DNA of 64,000 bases from Glaesserella australis (GCF_003260095.1 NZ_PTPX01000002.1:1-64000); one strand, 5' to 3'. Positions 8,252 through 18,741 are shown, numbered from the stretch's first letter. The notes: a model not told the origin generated them from the letters alone. Numbers and translations are program-made.

Positions 8252-9433
8252 ATGAAAACAGCAGATCTGATCATTGTTGGCGGAGGTATGGTTGGCTTAG
8301 CATTAGCAGGATTATTAGCCAATTCGCCTTGCCAAATCAAAATTATTGAAAAACAAGCGCCTGTATTGCCAGAGCAAATCAGTAATCGAGTGAGTGCGAT
8401 TAATCTTCTGAGCCAGCGAATGTTGGAAAAAATAGGCGCTTGGCAGATGATTCCTGAACACGCACTTTCACCTTATGATCAAATGTATGTTTGGGAAAAG
8501 GATAGTTTTGCCAAAATTCATTTTGATAATCAAGATTATGCGATTAAACAGCTAGGTTTGGCGCAGTTAGGCTTTATCATTGAAAATCAGCATATCCAAT
8601 ATGCGTTATGGCAGAAAGTCAGCCAGCAATCAAATGTAGAAATTATCTTAGGTACACCTAAATCATTAGGTGTGAGTGAAAATGGCGCATTTTTAACCTT
8701 AGATACTGGCGAGATGCTTTCGGCTAAATTGGTTGTTGGGGCAGATGGCGCAAATTCTTGGGTAAGACAGAAAACAAAAATTCCATTAATTAGCCGAGAT
8801 TATCAGCATACAGCCTTAGTTTGTAATGTCAAAACCGTCGAACCACATCAAAAAGTCGCAAGACAAATTTTTTCACCTGACAGTATTTTGGCTTTTCTTC
8901 CTTTAAGCGATCCTAGATTGTGTTCTATTGTTTGGTCATTACCGCCTGAACAAGCAAAACAGTTTGTGGAGTGTGATGAAAAACAGTTTAATCAGCTGCT
9001 GACAATGGCTTTTGATAACCAGCTTGGCTTATGTGAATTGCAAAGTATTCGTCATATCTACCCGCTTACAGCAAGATATGCCCGTGACTTTGCTCAGCTA
9101 CGTATTGCTTTGGTTGGCGATGCGGCACACACGATTCATCCTTTGGCTGGACTTGGGGTTAATTTAGGTTTTGCCGATGTGATTACATTAGCATCAGAAA
9201 TTGAAAAATTAGCCATGGTAGGAAAAGATATTGGTGAATATCGTCATTTACGTCAGTTTGAACGCCTACGCAAGTTAGAAGCCGTAAAACTATTGGCGGC
9301 AATGGAAGGGCTGAAACAGCTATTTTCTGGAGATAATCCATTGAAAAAATTAGTCCGAGGCGTTGGCTTAAGCTTAACGAATCAAAATGGCTTATTGAAG
9401 AAATTTATTATTGAACAGGCAATAGGTGTTTAG
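8252..9433 (+). CDS. ubiI: UbiI (VisC) ubiquinone C5-hydroxylase
   Basis: This 393-aa FAD monooxygenase of the UbiH/COQ6 family introduces the C5 hydroxyl group in aerobic ubiquinone synthesis. The FAD dinucleotide motif GGGMVG is at residues 10-15, the DG motif (VGADGAN) at about 160, and GDAAHTIHPLAG at about 290. Sequence details such as VWEKDSFAKIHFDNQ and AFLPLSDPRLCSIVWSL match E. coli UbiI (VisC) much better than UbiF or UbiH, and this decides the symbol. It lies 2 bp after rapZ, so it is probably cotranscribed. A second family member, ubiH, is at 38000-39199. Confidence 0.9.
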   Translation: MKTADLIIVGGGMVGLALAGLLANSPCQIKIIEKQAPVLPEQISNRVSAINLLSQRMLEKIGAWQMIPEHALSPYDQMYVWEKDSFAKIHFDNQDYAIKQLGLAQLGFIIENQHIQYALWQKVSQQSNVEIILGTPKSLGVSENGAFLTLDTGEMLSAKLVVGADGANSWVRQKTKIPLISRDYQHTALVCNVKTVEPHQKVARQIFSPDSILAFLPLSDPRLCSIVWSLPPEQAKQFVECDEKQFNQLLTMAFDNQLGLCELQSIRHIYPLTARYARDFAQLRIALVGDAAHTIHPLAGLGVNLGFADVITLASEIEKLAMVGKDIGEYRHLRQFERLRKLEAVKLLAAMEGLKQLFSGDNPLKKLVRGVGLSLTNQNGLLKKFIIEQAIGV

Positions 9434-9522
9434 GTTGTTTGTTTTTTGTTCGTTTAGTTGTTTTTTATTTGACTTTATGGAACCAATTGATCCAGCTTAA
9501 GTCGAATGGCAGTACAATAGCG

Positions 9523-9549
9523 AATCTTACAGTACGGCATTGTAAGATT
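9523..9549 (+). other. Hairpin between ubiI and the lipoprotein gene
   Basis: AATCTTACA pairs perfectly with TGTAAGATT around a 9-nt loop, followed by TATTTTCTT. A TACAAT hexamer at 9513-9518 lies just upstream. The hairpin is therefore either the ubiI terminator or the 5' end of the lipoprotein mRNA. Confidence 0.45.
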
Positions 9550-9585
9550 TATTTTCTTAGTTTTTAGTATATTGAGGATTGTTCA

Positions 9586-10146
9586 ATGAACAAATTTACC
9601 AAAATTAGCGCAGCTGCATTATTAACCCTTTTCTTAGCAGCATGTGATAAACCGGCACCAGCAAAACCAGCGGATGCACCAAAACCAGAAGCAGCTCCGG
9701 CAGCACCTGCACCAACAGCAGAAGCACCAAAAGCAGATGTTGTACAAGTTCAAGGTATTGAAGATTTCAAAAAATTAGTAGATTGGAACCAATCTCAAGA
9801 GAAAGCGTTAGCGGGTTTCCAAGCTGAATTACAACAAACGTTAGCAACTCAAGATAAAGCAAAAATTGAAGAAGCATTAAAAGCATTTACTCTAAAAGTA
9901 GGAGATGTTTTAAAAAGCTTAGATTCTCTTGATATTAAAAATGCAGATGTAGCAGCATTTAAAGCAAAAACGAAAGAAACATTAGAATTATCTAATGATC
10001 TTATTTCTGAATCTGTAAAAGTAATGGCAAATCCAACGGAAGATGCTCAAAAATTAATTCAAGAAAAATCTCAGAAGTTAATGCAATCAGGTGCTGATTT
10101 ACAAAAACTTCAACTAGAGTTACAGCAAAAATTTGGTGGAAAATAA
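9586..10146 (+). CDS. Pro/Ala-rich lipoprotein (HlpB-like)
   Basis: This 186-residue predicted lipoprotein has signal peptide and lipobox LAAC with the acylated Cys at residue 20. A low-complexity Pro/Ala/Lys linker follows (about residues 23-50). The remaining 130 residues are charged and helical, probably coiled-coil, with repeated Lys/Glu/Gln heptad-like patterns. I recognise it only as the type annotated 'lipoprotein HlpB' in Pasteurellaceae; no biochemical function is known to me. The codons used (GCA, AAA, CCA, TTA) look like those of a well-expressed gene. It is monocistronic with its own leader and a strong terminator. Confidence 0.75.
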   Translation: MNKFTKISAAALLTLFLAACDKPAPAKPADAPKPEAAPAAPAPTAEAPKADVVQVQGIEDFKKLVDWNQSQEKALAGFQAELQQTLATQDKAKIEEALKAFTLKVGDVLKSLDSLDIKNADVAAFKAKTKETLELSNDLISESVKVMANPTEDAQKLIQEKSQKLMQSGADLQKLQLELQQKFGGK

Positions 10147-10168
10147 TTTTTTCACTCAATGTTTTGGT

Positions 10169-10198
10169 AAAGCCAGCGATATTTGCTGGCTTTTTCTT
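10169..10198 (+). terminator. Terminator of the HlpB-like gene
   Basis: AAAGCCAGC and GCTGGCTTT pair around a 7-nt loop, followed by TTCTTTT. Confidence 0.85.
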
Positions 10199-10313
10199 TT
10201 GCAAAATAAAGAAAAGATCTTACCGCTTATTGTATTTTATCATTCCTGATTTTCTATTCATCCTAGTTAGTGATACAATCCACCATTAATTTTTTATTTA
10301 TCAAAAACAGATT

Positions 10314-10889
10314 ATGAGTCGTCAAAAGAAAACACGTCGAATTACCGATATTATGCCTGCGAGAAAAGTGGATAAACCCTTTGAGCAACCGAAAGCAAGA
10401 CCATCTAAAAATCGTAAACCTACTCGTTATGAGCTAGATTTAGCTGCACGTGAAGAAAAGAAAAAGCGCAAGCACAAAGGCTTGCCTTCAGGTTCTCGCT
10501 TGAATGAAGGCAATGAACAGAAGAAAATCCAGGAAAAAGAGTTTAAAGATCCACGTATTGGTAGCCGTAAGAAAGTGCCATTAATGGTCGAGTTTGTAAA
10601 TCAGCCAGAAAAAGGCAGAGTTATTAAACCTGTACCTGTGGAAGTAGAAAAACCAAAACTTTCTCCAGAGATGGAATTAGAACAGTTAGAGAATAACGAA
10701 TGTTTGAATCAGTTATTAGATGATTTAGAAGCAGGTAAAACATTATCTGCCGAAGATCAGAAATTTGTGGATGAATGTTTAGATCGTGTTCACGAATTAA
10801 TGACTGAATTAGGTATCGAAGATGAAGAAGATGATGCGGAAGCATTGTTACGTCAGTTTGAAACAATGGATATCAATAAATTCCGTTAA
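10314..10889 (+). CDS. yihI: YihI, activator of the GTPase Der
   Basis: This 191-aa protein has a very basic N-terminal third (residues 1-65, many Lys/Arg, with the family pattern [20 protein letters not shown]) and an acidic helical C-terminal part. YihI is a GAP-like activator of the ribosome-assembly GTPase Der, which is encoded at 41351-42865 in this window. The order yihI-(DUF2489)-hemN resembles E. coli, where yihI precedes hemN. It is spaced 5 bp from the next gene. Confidence 0.92.
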   Translation: MSRQKKTRRITDIMPARKVDKPFEQPKARPSKNRKPTRYELDLAAREEKKKRKHKGLPSGSRLNEGNEQKKIQEKEFKDPRIGSRKKVPLMVEFVNQPEKGRVIKPVPVEVEKPKLSPEMELEQLENNECLNQLLDDLEAGKTLSAEDQKFVDECLDRVHELMTELGIEDEEDDAEALLRQFETMDINKFR

Positions 10890-10894
10890 ACGCT

Positions 10895-11344
10895 ATGTTA
10901 CGATTTTTCTTACTTATTTTAGCGATTCTTGTCTTGCTTTCTATGGCTGGCTATGCTTTTTCACTTTATTGGAAATTGCATCAACAAAAAAAGCAGATGA
11001 AACAAGCTCAGGTAGCACGTTATCAATCTATTATTGAAAGTATTGAAATTATTGCAAAAGCAATGCTTTCAGAACAATGCGATCTTTCAGAAGGCGTGCT
11101 ACGTTTAAAACCCTTGTTAGATGTGTTAGGAAAGAAATTAAGTACCTTTCCTGCAATGTGGGCGCTCTATCAAGTGGTAGAAAATATGCCGATTTTGGAT
11201 GCACGTAAAAATTTAAAACGTAATGAACGTATGAAATTAGATTTAGAACGTGAATTAAAAGAAGCGGAATTAACGGAACAAATCAAGGTGGAACTTCAGC
11301 AGTTATTGGATGAAGTTAAACAATTTAAGCAAGAGTTGAAGTAG
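10895..11344 (+). CDS. DUF2489-family membrane-anchored protein
   Basis: This 149-residue protein has one N-terminal transmembrane helix (about residues 2-24) and a Lys/Glu-rich helical body of the type grouped as DUF2489. No catalytic motif is visible and the function is unknown. The gene is 5 bp after yihI and 9 bp before hemN, so the three form one operon. The predicted topology is a short periplasmic N-terminus with a cytoplasmic coiled coil, or the reverse. Confidence 0.75.
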   Translation: MLRFFLLILAILVLLSMAGYAFSLYWKLHQQKKQMKQAQVARYQSIIESIEIIAKAMLSEQCDLSEGVLRLKPLLDVLGKKLSTFPAMWALYQVVENMPILDARKNLKRNERMKLDLERELKEAELTEQIKVELQQLLDEVKQFKQELK

Positions 11345-11353
11345 GTTTTCTTA

Positions 11354-12721
11354 ATGTCAGAAATTATTTGGGATATCAATCTTATCCAAAAATATAACCA
11401 ATCAGGGCCACGCTATACATCTTATCCAACGGCGTTGGAATTTAATGAATCATATAATGATGATGATTTTAAGGCTGCCGCAGCACGTTATCCAAATAAA
11501 CCGTTATCATTGTATGTGCATATCCCATTTTGCCATAAATTATGTTATTTCTGTGCGTGTAATAAAATTATTACACGCCATCAGCATAAGGTTGATATTT
11601 ACTTAGATTATTTAGAAAAAGAAATTAAATATCGAGCGGCTCTTTTCAAAGATCGTACTGTAACCCAAATTCACTGGGGTGGTGGTACACCAACCTATTT
11701 AGATGAAGATCAATCATTACGCCTAATGGCAATGCTGAGAAAGCACTTTAATGTCAGTGAAGAAGCAGAAATCAGCATTGAGATGGATCCCCGTGAGATC
11801 GAGCTTCAAATGCTTGATCACTTACGTGCGATTGGCTTTAACCGTATCAGTATGGGGATCCAAGATTTCAATAAGGAAGTGCAGAAGTTAGTGAATCGTG
11901 AGCAAGATGAAGAATTTATCTTTGCATTGATGAAAAGGGCAAGAGAATTAGGCTTTACATCAACCAATATCGATTTAATCTATGGTTTGCCAAAACAGAC
12001 GGTAGAAAGCTTTATGTTTACCTTAGAGCGTGTGATTGAATTAAATCCAGATCGTATGAGTGTCTTTAATTATGCTCATTTACCGAGCCGTTTTGCAGCT
12101 CAAATTAAGATCAAAGATGAGATGTTACCTGCACCCGAAACCAAGTTACAAATTCTACAAAAAACGATCGAAACATTAAGCAATGCAGGTTACAAATTTA
12201 TCGGTATGGATCACTTTGCAAAACCAAATGATGAACTGGCTATTGCTCAAGAAAAAGGTGAACTACATCGTAATTTCCAAGGTTATACGACACAAGAAGA
12301 TGCGGATCTATTAGGATTAGGGGTCTCTGCAATTAGCCTTTTAGGCGATAGTTATGCACAAAACCATAAAGAATTAAAACAATATTATGCAGAAGTGGAA
12401 ACACGCGGTATCGCATTACATAAAGGTTTGAGCATGACAAAAGATGATTGCTTGCGTCGAGATGTGATTAAAGCATTAATTTGTAATTTCAAATTAGCTT
12501 ATCAGGTATTTGAGCAAGCATATCATATTGATTTTAAAACCTATTTTGCAGAAGATTTAGAATTATTAGCTCCACTAGCAAAAGATGGATTACTTGAAAT
12601 TGGAGAAGAAGGTATTTCCGTTTCGCCAAGAGGGCGTTTATTAATACGCAACATTTGTATGTGTTTTGATGTCTATTCAAGACAGCAAGCGAGAAGACAA
12701 CAATTCTCCCGTATTATTTAA
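11354..12721 (+). CDS. hemN: Oxygen-independent coproporphyrinogen III oxidase HemN
   Basis: This 455-aa radical SAM enzyme decarboxylates two propionates of coproporphyrinogen III to give protoporphyrinogen IX in anaerobic heme synthesis. The cluster motif is HIPFCHKLCYFCAC (about residues 56-69), the CxxxCxxC pattern with the additional HemN cysteine. SAM-binding GGGTP lies at about 112 and the HemN C-terminal domain is complete. The length matches E. coli HemN (457 aa). It is last in the yihI operon. hemA (24376-25683), the first committed gene of the pathway, lies elsewhere in the window. Confidence 0.96.
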   Translation: MSEIIWDINLIQKYNQSGPRYTSYPTALEFNESYNDDDFKAAAARYPNKPLSLYVHIPFCHKLCYFCACNKIITRHQHKVDIYLDYLEKEIKYRAALFKDRTVTQIHWGGGTPTYLDEDQSLRLMAMLRKHFNVSEEAEISIEMDPREIELQMLDHLRAIGFNRISMGIQDFNKEVQKLVNREQDEEFIFALMKRARELGFTSTNIDLIYGLPKQTVESFMFTLERVIELNPDRMSVFNYAHLPSRFAAQIKIKDEMLPAPETKLQILQKTIETLSNAGYKFIGMDHFAKPNDELAIAQEKGELHRNFQGYTTQEDADLLGLGVSAISLLGDSYAQNHKELKQYYAEVETRGIALHKGLSMTKDDCLRRDVIKALICNFKLAYQVFEQAYHIDFKTYFAEDLELLAPLAKDGLLEIGEEGISVSPRGRLLIRNICMCFDVYSRQQARRQQFSRII

Positions 12722-12827
12722 TTGGTAAAAATAATGAAGAACTGACCGCTTGTATTTTAATAGGATATGAGTAATCGAGAGTTCATTAACTGGCGCAATT
12801 TAACGCCATTTGTAAATGGAAAAGAGT

Positions 12828-15161
12828 ATGAAACAACATCATTATAGTCTTATTTCCCTTGCCGTGATGAGTGCTTGTTACAGCCAATACGCCATTGCTG
12901 ATTTAAAATCACAATGTCTATTAGGTGTACCACAGTTTCACGGTGAAGTTGTTCAAGGCGATCAAACACAATTACCTGTTTATATTGAAGCAGATAATGC
13001 ATTAATTAATCAGCCAACAGATGCAACTTATACAGGTGATGTCAGTATCAAACAAGGTAATCGCTCGCTTTTGGCGGATGAAGTCTATGTTGAACAACAA
13101 AATGATCAGGCAAAAAATGCATATCTGAGAGGTAAATTTGATTACCGTGATAATCTGATTAACGCGACAGGTCGTGATGCAAAAGTCAATCTAACGAATA
13201 ACGACGCACAATTAACTAATGCGGATTATCAGCTAGTTGGAAGACAAGGTAGAGGAACGGCAGAAGATGTATCTGTGACAAATGACACTCGTGTGATGAA
13301 AAATGCGAGCTTCACAGCTTGTTTACCAAACGATGAGTCATGGTCAATTGAAGCCAATGAAATGGTTCAGCATGTGAAAGAAGAATATGCGGAATTATGG
13401 CACGCACGTTTTAAAGTGTTAGGTGTACCTGTTTTTTATTCACCTTACCTACAGTTCCCTATTGGTGATCGCCGTCGTTCAGGGCTATTAATGCCAAGTG
13501 CGGGTCATTCAAGTCGTGATGGTTATACCTATTCTCAGCCTTTTTATTGGAATATTGCACCCAATATGGATGCAACGATTACGCCTACTTATTATTCCAA
13601 ACGTGGTTGGCAAATTAGCCCTGAGTTCCGTTATTTAACCGTACTAGGAGAAGGAAAGGTTGCGGGAGAATATATTGGTAAAGATCGTCTATCAGATTGG
13701 ACTGAAAGAAGTAAATCTAGACATCTTTTCTTCTGGCAACATAATATGAGCTTTTTAAGCGATTGGCGTTTGTCCGTAGACTATACCCGTGTGAGTGATA
13801 AACGTTATTTCTCTGATTTTGACTCTGAATATGGAAATAGTACCGATGGCTATGCAACTCAACAATTTAAGTTAGGTTATTATCAGCCAAACTATAATAT
13901 TTCTATTTCAGGAAAGAAATTCCAAACGTTTGATGATGCGGATATTGGACCTTATCGTGTACTGCCAAAAATTGACTTTAATTACTATAAAGATCACTTA
14001 GTAAAAAATGGTGATTTTAAATTCTTTGCTCAGGTGGCGCATTTTGATAATGATAGCAAACTCATGCCAACGGCATGGCGTTTCCATGCCGAGCCAAGCT
14101 TGAATTTCCCATTAGCAAATCGCTTTGGTAGCTTAAATTTAGAAACAAAACTTTATGCAACCCACTATTTACAGAAAAAGGGTAGCGGAGATAATGCGGA
14201 AGATATTCAACGTAATGTCACCCGTGTATTACCGCAGATTAAGCTTGATTTTAAAACAGTATTAGAAGCGGATAAGCAAATTTTTAGTGGTTTTACTCAA
14301 ACCTTAGAGCCACGAATGCAATATCTTTATCGTCCTTATAAAAATCAGGCGAATATCGGTTCTCAGCGACAGTCTAGCCTTGGTTTAGGGTATGATTCCG
14401 CGTTGTTACAGCAAGATTATTATTCTCTATTTAATGATCGCCGTTACAGTGGCTTAGACCGAATTGCATCAGCTAACCAAATTACTGTTGGTGGTACAAC
14501 ACGTTTCTTTAATGACAATACGGGGGATGAAGTCTTCAACTTTAGTGCAGGGCAGATTTATTATCTTTCACCGTCTAAAATTGATGATAATTCATTAAAC
14601 AGTACAGCAAAACGCTCATCTTCATGGTCATTAGAGTCAAACTGGAAATTCCATCCCAAATGGAATTGGCATGGAAGCTATCAATATGATACGCGCTTGA
14701 ATGAAACGTCATTGGCAAATATGTCATTGCAATTTAAGCCTAAAGAAAATCATGTGGTTCAGCTTAACTATCGTTATGCAAGTAAAAACTATATTGACCA
14801 AAACTTAAGTACTAACCGTTATGGCCAAGATATTAAGCAAATTGGTGGTGTTGTTGGCTGGGAATTGACAGATAATGTTTCTATGATGGTAAGCCACTAT
14901 CATGATATGGCATTGAAAAAGCCAGTAGAAAGTCAGCTTGGTATTACTTATAACACTTGTTGTTGGAGTGCTAATGTTTATACGGCTCGTCGTTTAACTG
15001 CAACACCAACAGGTCAAAGTGATACGATTAATGACTTCTATTATGAAAATAAATTCGGTGTAAACTTTGAACTTCGTTTTGGTACAAACTACAGCAGTGG
15101 CGTATCAAGAATGTTGAAAAAAGGGAATATTCCGTATACAGAAGCATTCAATATCAACTAA
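12828..15161 (+). CDS. lptD: Outer-membrane LPS translocon LptD
   Basis: This 777-residue protein has a signal peptide ending near residue 24, an LptA-like N-terminal jellyroll (about 40-170) and a large C-terminal beta-barrel. With LptE it inserts LPS into the outer leaflet. The cysteines needed for inter-domain disulfides are visible: one at residue 30 just after the signal, one in TACLPNDE, and the C-terminal pair in NTCCW. An in-frame ATG at 12816 exists, but 12828 has the Shine-Dalgarno (GGAAAAG) and yields a standard signal peptide. An inverted repeat TGGCG/CGCCA (12791-12808) lies in the leader. The gene ends at a bidirectional terminator. Confidence 0.95.
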   Translation: MKQHHYSLISLAVMSACYSQYAIADLKSQCLLGVPQFHGEVVQGDQTQLPVYIEADNALINQPTDATYTGDVSIKQGNRSLLADEVYVEQQNDQAKNAYLRGKFDYRDNLINATGRDAKVNLTNNDAQLTNADYQLVGRQGRGTAEDVSVTNDTRVMKNASFTACLPNDESWSIEANEMVQHVKEEYAELWHARFKVLGVPVFYSPYLQFPIGDRRRSGLLMPSAGHSSRDGYTYSQPFYWNIAPNMDATITPTYYSKRGWQISPEFRYLTVLGEGKVAGEYIGKDRLSDWTERSKSRHLFFWQHNMSFLSDWRLSVDYTRVSDKRYFSDFDSEYGNSTDGYATQQFKLGYYQPNYNISISGKKFQTFDDADIGPYRVLPKIDFNYYKDHLVKNGDFKFFAQVAHFDNDSKLMPTAWRFHAEPSLNFPLANRFGSLNLETKLYATHYLQKKGSGDNAEDIQRNVTRVLPQIKLDFKTVLEADKQIFSGFTQTLEPRMQYLYRPYKNQANIGSQRQSSLGLGYDSALLQQDYYSLFNDRRYSGLDRIASANQITVGGTTRFFNDNTGDEVFNFSAGQIYYLSPSKIDDNSLNSTAKRSSSWSLESNWKFHPKWNWHGSYQYDTRLNETSLANMSLQFKPKENHVVQLNYRYASKNYIDQNLSTNRYGQDIKQIGGVVGWELTDNVSMMVSHYHDMALKKPVESQLGITYNTCCWSANVYTARRLTATPTGQSDTINDFYYENKFGVNFELRFGTNYSSGVSRMLKKGNIPYTEAFNIN

Positions 15162-15162
15162 T

Positions 15163-15189
15163 AAAAAAACGGGCATTGCCCGTTTTTTT
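15163..15189. terminator. Bidirectional terminator between lptD and thrB
   Basis: ACGGGC-ATT-GCCCGT is flanked by A6 on one side and T7 on the other, so it works on both strands. It directly abuts the thrB stop codon and leaves no room for a thrC. Confidence 0.92.
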
Positions 15190-15190
15190 A

Positions 15191-16138
15191 TTATCTAAGT
15201 TCTCTTGCCCCTTGATTATCTACTTTACAAATATGAATAAAGCCTTCGTTGTTTTGTAGATAGTCTTTCTCTAAATAAGCCACCAGTTTGTGGGCGTGTT
15301 CTAAATCAGGTGCAATGGCGAACATTGTCGGACCTGAACCTGAAATACCAACAGCTAATGCGCCCAAATCTTTACAGCCTTGGCGTACTTCAGCGAAGTT
15401 TGGCAAAAGTTGTTCACGATAAGGTTCTGCAATCAAATCTTTCATCATAATTGCCGCCAATACATCTTGACGAGTATGGCAAGCGTGGATGAATGAGCCT
15501 AAGTAGCGAGCCTGTGCAATCATATCTTGACGAGTATAGCTTTTGGGCAAAATAGCACGGGCTTCTGCAGTGGAAACTTCAATGCCTGGGTATGCCAACA
15601 CCCAATACCATTCGTCAAAAAACGGAATTGGTTGGCAAATGTTCCCTAAAGATTGGGTCATTAGTTGTAAACCGCCCAAATAGCACGGTGCAACGTTATC
15701 GTAGTGGATTGAACCTGAAATTCTGCCTTCCAATTCGCCCATCATTTCAAGTAATTCCATTTTTGAGAAAGGCTCATCGTGGAATTTGTTAAGGGCAACT
15801 AATGCCGCCACGATTGAGCAAGCACTTGAGCCTAAGCCTGAGCCAATAGGCATATTTTTCTCAAGGGTCAAGCGTAGGTTTTTCACAACGCAGCCACGCA
15901 ATTTTAGGCGTTCGCTAAATAATACATAGGCTTGATAAACAATGTTTTTTTGCGGTTCTTTCGGCAGTTTACGCACAAAATAACCGACACTTTCTAGCTC
16001 AAAAGGTGTATCGCACTCTTCAATTTGAACCACATCACCGAGTAATGAGCCATCAATCGGCGAAATCGCTGTACCAAGCGAGTCAAAGCCTACGCTTAAA
16101 TTCGCACTAGAGGCTGGGGCATAAATTCGTAATGTCAT
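15191..16138 (-). CDS. thrB: Homoserine kinase ThrB
   Basis: This 315-aa GHMP kinase phosphorylates homoserine to O-phosphohomoserine, the step before threonine synthase. The GHMP ATP-binding motif [12 protein letters not shown] lies at about residues 93-104 and the C-terminal [11 protein letters not shown] at about 260. The length matches E. coli ThrB (310 aa). It is separated from thrA by 158 bp that contain a REP-like inverted pair, instead of the near-contiguous junction of enterobacteria. It is terminated immediately after its stop codon, so thrC is not in this operon. Confidence 0.95.
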   Translation of the reverse strand: MTLRIYAPASSANLSVGFDSLGTAISPIDGSLLGDVVQIEECDTPFELESVGYFVRKLPKEPQKNIVYQAYVLFSERLKLRGCVVKNLRLTLEKNMPIGSGLGSSACSIVAALVALNKFHDEPFSKMELLEMMGELEGRISGSIHYDNVAPCYLGGLQLMTQSLGNICQPIPFFDEWYWVLAYPGIEVSTAEARAILPKSYTRQDMIAQARYLGSFIHACHTRQDVLAAIMMKDLIAEPYREQLLPNFAEVRQGCKDLGALAVGISGSGPTMFAIAPDLEHAHKLVAYLEKDYLQNNEGFIHICKVDNQGARELR

Positions 16139-16193
16139 AGTAAGAATCCTTTTTTCGATTTATGTAAAAGTTATACAAAACTTAACATTGATC

Positions 16194-16265
16194 GTAGGGG
16201 CAGGGTTTATCCCTGTCCATAAATATATTGATATGGTTTCGGGCGGGGATAAACCCCGCCCCTAC
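16194..16265. repeat. REP-like inverted pair, type TTTATCCC
   Basis: Two 25-nt arms (16194-16218 and 16241-16265) face each other across 22 nt. Each starts at its outer end with GTAGGGGC and is itself a hairpin (GGGG-TTTAT-CCCC type). The left arm has two compensatory changes (CAGGG with CCCTG). It lies between thrA and thrB within the operon transcript. It shares outer ends with the pairs at 27479, 39215, 48611 and 53609. Confidence 0.85.
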
Positions 16266-16296
16266 CATAGCTTATGCAGATGTGACCTAATGTCAC

Positions 16297-18741
16297 TTAG
16301 TTTAATGTGCGTAAAATATCAGCAAAAATACCCGCAGCTGTTACATCATTACCTGCCCCGTAACCACGCAATAAGAGCGGAATTGGGCTGTAATAACGGG
16401 TGTAGAACGCCAATGCGTTTTCGCCATTTTTCACTTTATAGAGCGGGTCATCGCCATTTACTTCTTTGATGGCGACACGGCATTTTCCGTTTTCAATCGC
16501 TCCCACATAGCGTAACACATTGCCACAAGCGGTCGCTTTCTCGATACGTTTTGCAAATTCAGCATCAAGTTCAGGGAGCATCGCTAGAAATTCATCAGCA
16601 GTTTTTCCTTCAGAGAAACCTTTTGGTAACACACCTTCGACTTCAATATCGTCAAGTTCTAACGCATAACCACACTCACGAGCCAAAATTAACAGCTTAC
16701 GAGCTACGTCTTGACCTGATAAATCATCACGCGGATCAGGTTCAGTAAAGCCTTTCTCTTTGGCGATTAAAGTCGCTTGTGAAAGGGTTAATCCTTCTTC
16801 TAGTTTTCCGAAAATAAAGGAAAGTGAGCCGGATAAAATCCCTTCAAATTTTTCTACTTCGTCCCCTGCTGCGAGTAAGTTTTGTAAGTTCTCAATCACT
16901 GGCAAACCTGCACCTACATTGGTTTCATACAGGAATTTATGCTGACTTTGCCGGGCATTGTCACGCATCTCTTGATAGTAAGCGTAGCTCGAAGTATTTG
17001 CTTTTTTGTTTGGCGTAATCACGTGGAAACCTTCTTTTAACGCTCGAGCATAAAGATTTGCTACCGATTGAGCGGTTGTGCAATCGACAAACACAGGGTT
17101 TACTACGTGGTGTAATTTGATGAATGAAAGTAACACATCAAAATCAGAAGGCTGAGTTGCGGACTCTAAATCAGTACGCCAGTTTTCCAAACTTAATCCG
17201 TTTTGATCTAACAGCATCTTATTTGAGTTTGCTAATGCACAAACTCGGATTTCAATGTCCTTTTTTGCGAGATACTCCTTTTGGCTTTTGATTTGCTCGA
17301 TTAACTCACCACCAACACCACCAACGCCGACTAAAAAGACATCAACCACTTTTTTATTATTAAACAACGCTTTATGTGTTGCTTTTACCGCTTCAATCGC
17401 TTTGTTTAACGGCACAACCGCTGAAATAGAACGCTCCGAAGAACCTTGAGCAATCGCCACAATACTGATATTCGCTTGAGCTAATGCCGAGAAGAAACGA
17501 GCTGCAATCCCTTTGGCAGTACGCATTCCATCGCCCACCACCGACACGATAGAGAGATCTTTAATCACTTCAACAGGATCGAGCGAACCTTCTTTTAACT
17601 CTTGTGCAAAGGTATTGTTTAACGCACAAAGGGCTTTCTCTACCGCTTTGACTGGCACACAGAAACTAATGCTATATTCAGATGATGATTGTGTAATTAA
17701 ATTGACGGAAATACCCGCTTGCGACATTGCGGTAAACACTCGAGCCGCCATACCGACCATACCTTGCATACCCGAACCCGATACGTTAAACATCGCCACG
17801 TTATCAAGGTTAGTGATTCCTTTCACTTTGAGATTGTCATTGACTACATTGCCATCAATGATCGTGCCTTTTGCGTCAGGATTGTGCGTATTTTTAATTA
17901 AACACGGAATATTTAACGGCACTAACGGACCGATAGTACGAGGGTGGATCACTTTCGCACCAAAGTAAGAAAGCTCCATCGCTTCTTGGTAACTCATTGA
18001 TTCTAAACAAATTGCATCTGGTACTAAACGAGGGTCGCAAGTATAAACGCCGTCCACATCCGTCCAAATTTCACACACATCTGCTTTTAAGCACGCTGCC
18101 AAACACGCAGCGGAATAGTCTGAACCGTTACGACCGAGTAACACTAATTCGCCTTGTTCATTCCCTGCGGTAAAACCTGCCATTAACACCACATTTTTCT
18201 TCGGAATAGAAAGAGCTTCTACACGTTTGGTTGATTCCGCAATATCCACAGAAGATTCTAAATAGCTACCATGCGCTAATAATTTTTCCACAGGATCGAT
18301 GCGAGTTACTTCATAACCTTTGGCTTCAAACCAGGCTTTCATCATTGCAATTGAGAGCTTTTCGCCACGGCTATGCACCGTTGCGCCCACATTATCAGGG
18401 CAGAATTTGTTTTGAGCCGCTTCAGCTGCAATGCGACAAATATCGTCTAATTCTGCTTTGATAAAGGCACTTAACCCTTCACGGTCGAAGTTCTGATTGA
18501 CGGCATAAAGTCCGTTGATGATGTTGTTGAAAATATCGGTGGCTTCGGTGAGATGAGATTCGTAAGATTCGCCGGCTTGGGCTTTATCGACAATGGCGAC
18601 GAGATGGTTAGTGATTTTGGCTGGGGCGGATAATACGCCAGCGGCTTGATCTGCCAAATGTGCCTTTTCGATGATGTCGGCCGCCTGTAAAAAACGCTCT
18701 GGATTGGCTAAAGAAGTACCGCCAAATTTTAGAACTCGCAT
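16297..18741 (-). CDS. thrA: Bifunctional aspartokinase I / homoserine dehydrogenase I
   Basis: This 814-aa fusion enzyme catalyses the first and third steps of threonine synthesis. The N-terminal aspartokinase begins [13 protein letters not shown]. Two ACT regulatory domains occupy about residues 315-455. The NAD(P)-binding homoserine dehydrogenase domain starts at [10 protein letters not shown] (about 468), with the catalytic region near 560-700. The ATG at 18741 has an AGGAG Shine-Dalgarno and gives the enterobacterial N-terminus; an in-frame codon at 18774 would add 11 residues and falls in the attenuator leader. Regulation is by the thrL attenuator just upstream. Confidence 0.96.
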   Translation of the reverse strand: MRVLKFGGTSLANPERFLQAADIIEKAHLADQAAGVLSAPAKITNHLVAIVDKAQAGESYESHLTEATDIFNNIINGLYAVNQNFDREGLSAFIKAELDDICRIAAEAAQNKFCPDNVGATVHSRGEKLSIAMMKAWFEAKGYEVTRIDPVEKLLAHGSYLESSVDIAESTKRVEALSIPKKNVVLMAGFTAGNEQGELVLLGRNGSDYSAACLAACLKADVCEIWTDVDGVYTCDPRLVPDAICLESMSYQEAMELSYFGAKVIHPRTIGPLVPLNIPCLIKNTHNPDAKGTIIDGNVVNDNLKVKGITNLDNVAMFNVSGSGMQGMVGMAARVFTAMSQAGISVNLITQSSSEYSISFCVPVKAVEKALCALNNTFAQELKEGSLDPVEVIKDLSIVSVVGDGMRTAKGIAARFFSALAQANISIVAIAQGSSERSISAVVPLNKAIEAVKATHKALFNNKKVVDVFLVGVGGVGGELIEQIKSQKEYLAKKDIEIRVCALANSNKMLLDQNGLSLENWRTDLESATQPSDFDVLLSFIKLHHVVNPVFVDCTTAQSVANLYARALKEGFHVITPNKKANTSSYAYYQEMRDNARQSQHKFLYETNVGAGLPVIENLQNLLAAGDEVEKFEGILSGSLSFIFGKLEEGLTLSQATLIAKEKGFTEPDPRDDLSGQDVARKLLILARECGYALELDDIEVEGVLPKGFSEGKTADEFLAMLPELDAEFAKRIEKATACGNVLRYVGAIENGKCRVAIKEVNGDDPLYKVKNGENALAFYTRYYSPIPLLLRGYGAGNDVTAAGIFADILRTLN

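Noticed and set aside
12816..12827. Upstream in-frame ATG for lptD
   Set aside because: No ribosome binding site, and it would put four residues before the signal peptide; 12828 has GGAAAAG and a normal signal.
12767..12847. A 26-codon reading frame overlapping the lptD start in another frame, with AGGA before its ATG
   Set aside because: The purine stretch is only 2 nt from the ATG, the peptide has no recognisable features, and such short frames are expected by chance. It could only be kept with cross-species conservation.
15592..15792. Several reading frames of 60-150 codons opposite thrA, thrB, moeA and selD
   Set aside because: They are antisense shadows of strongly conserved genes, with no ribosome binding sites and no family resemblance.
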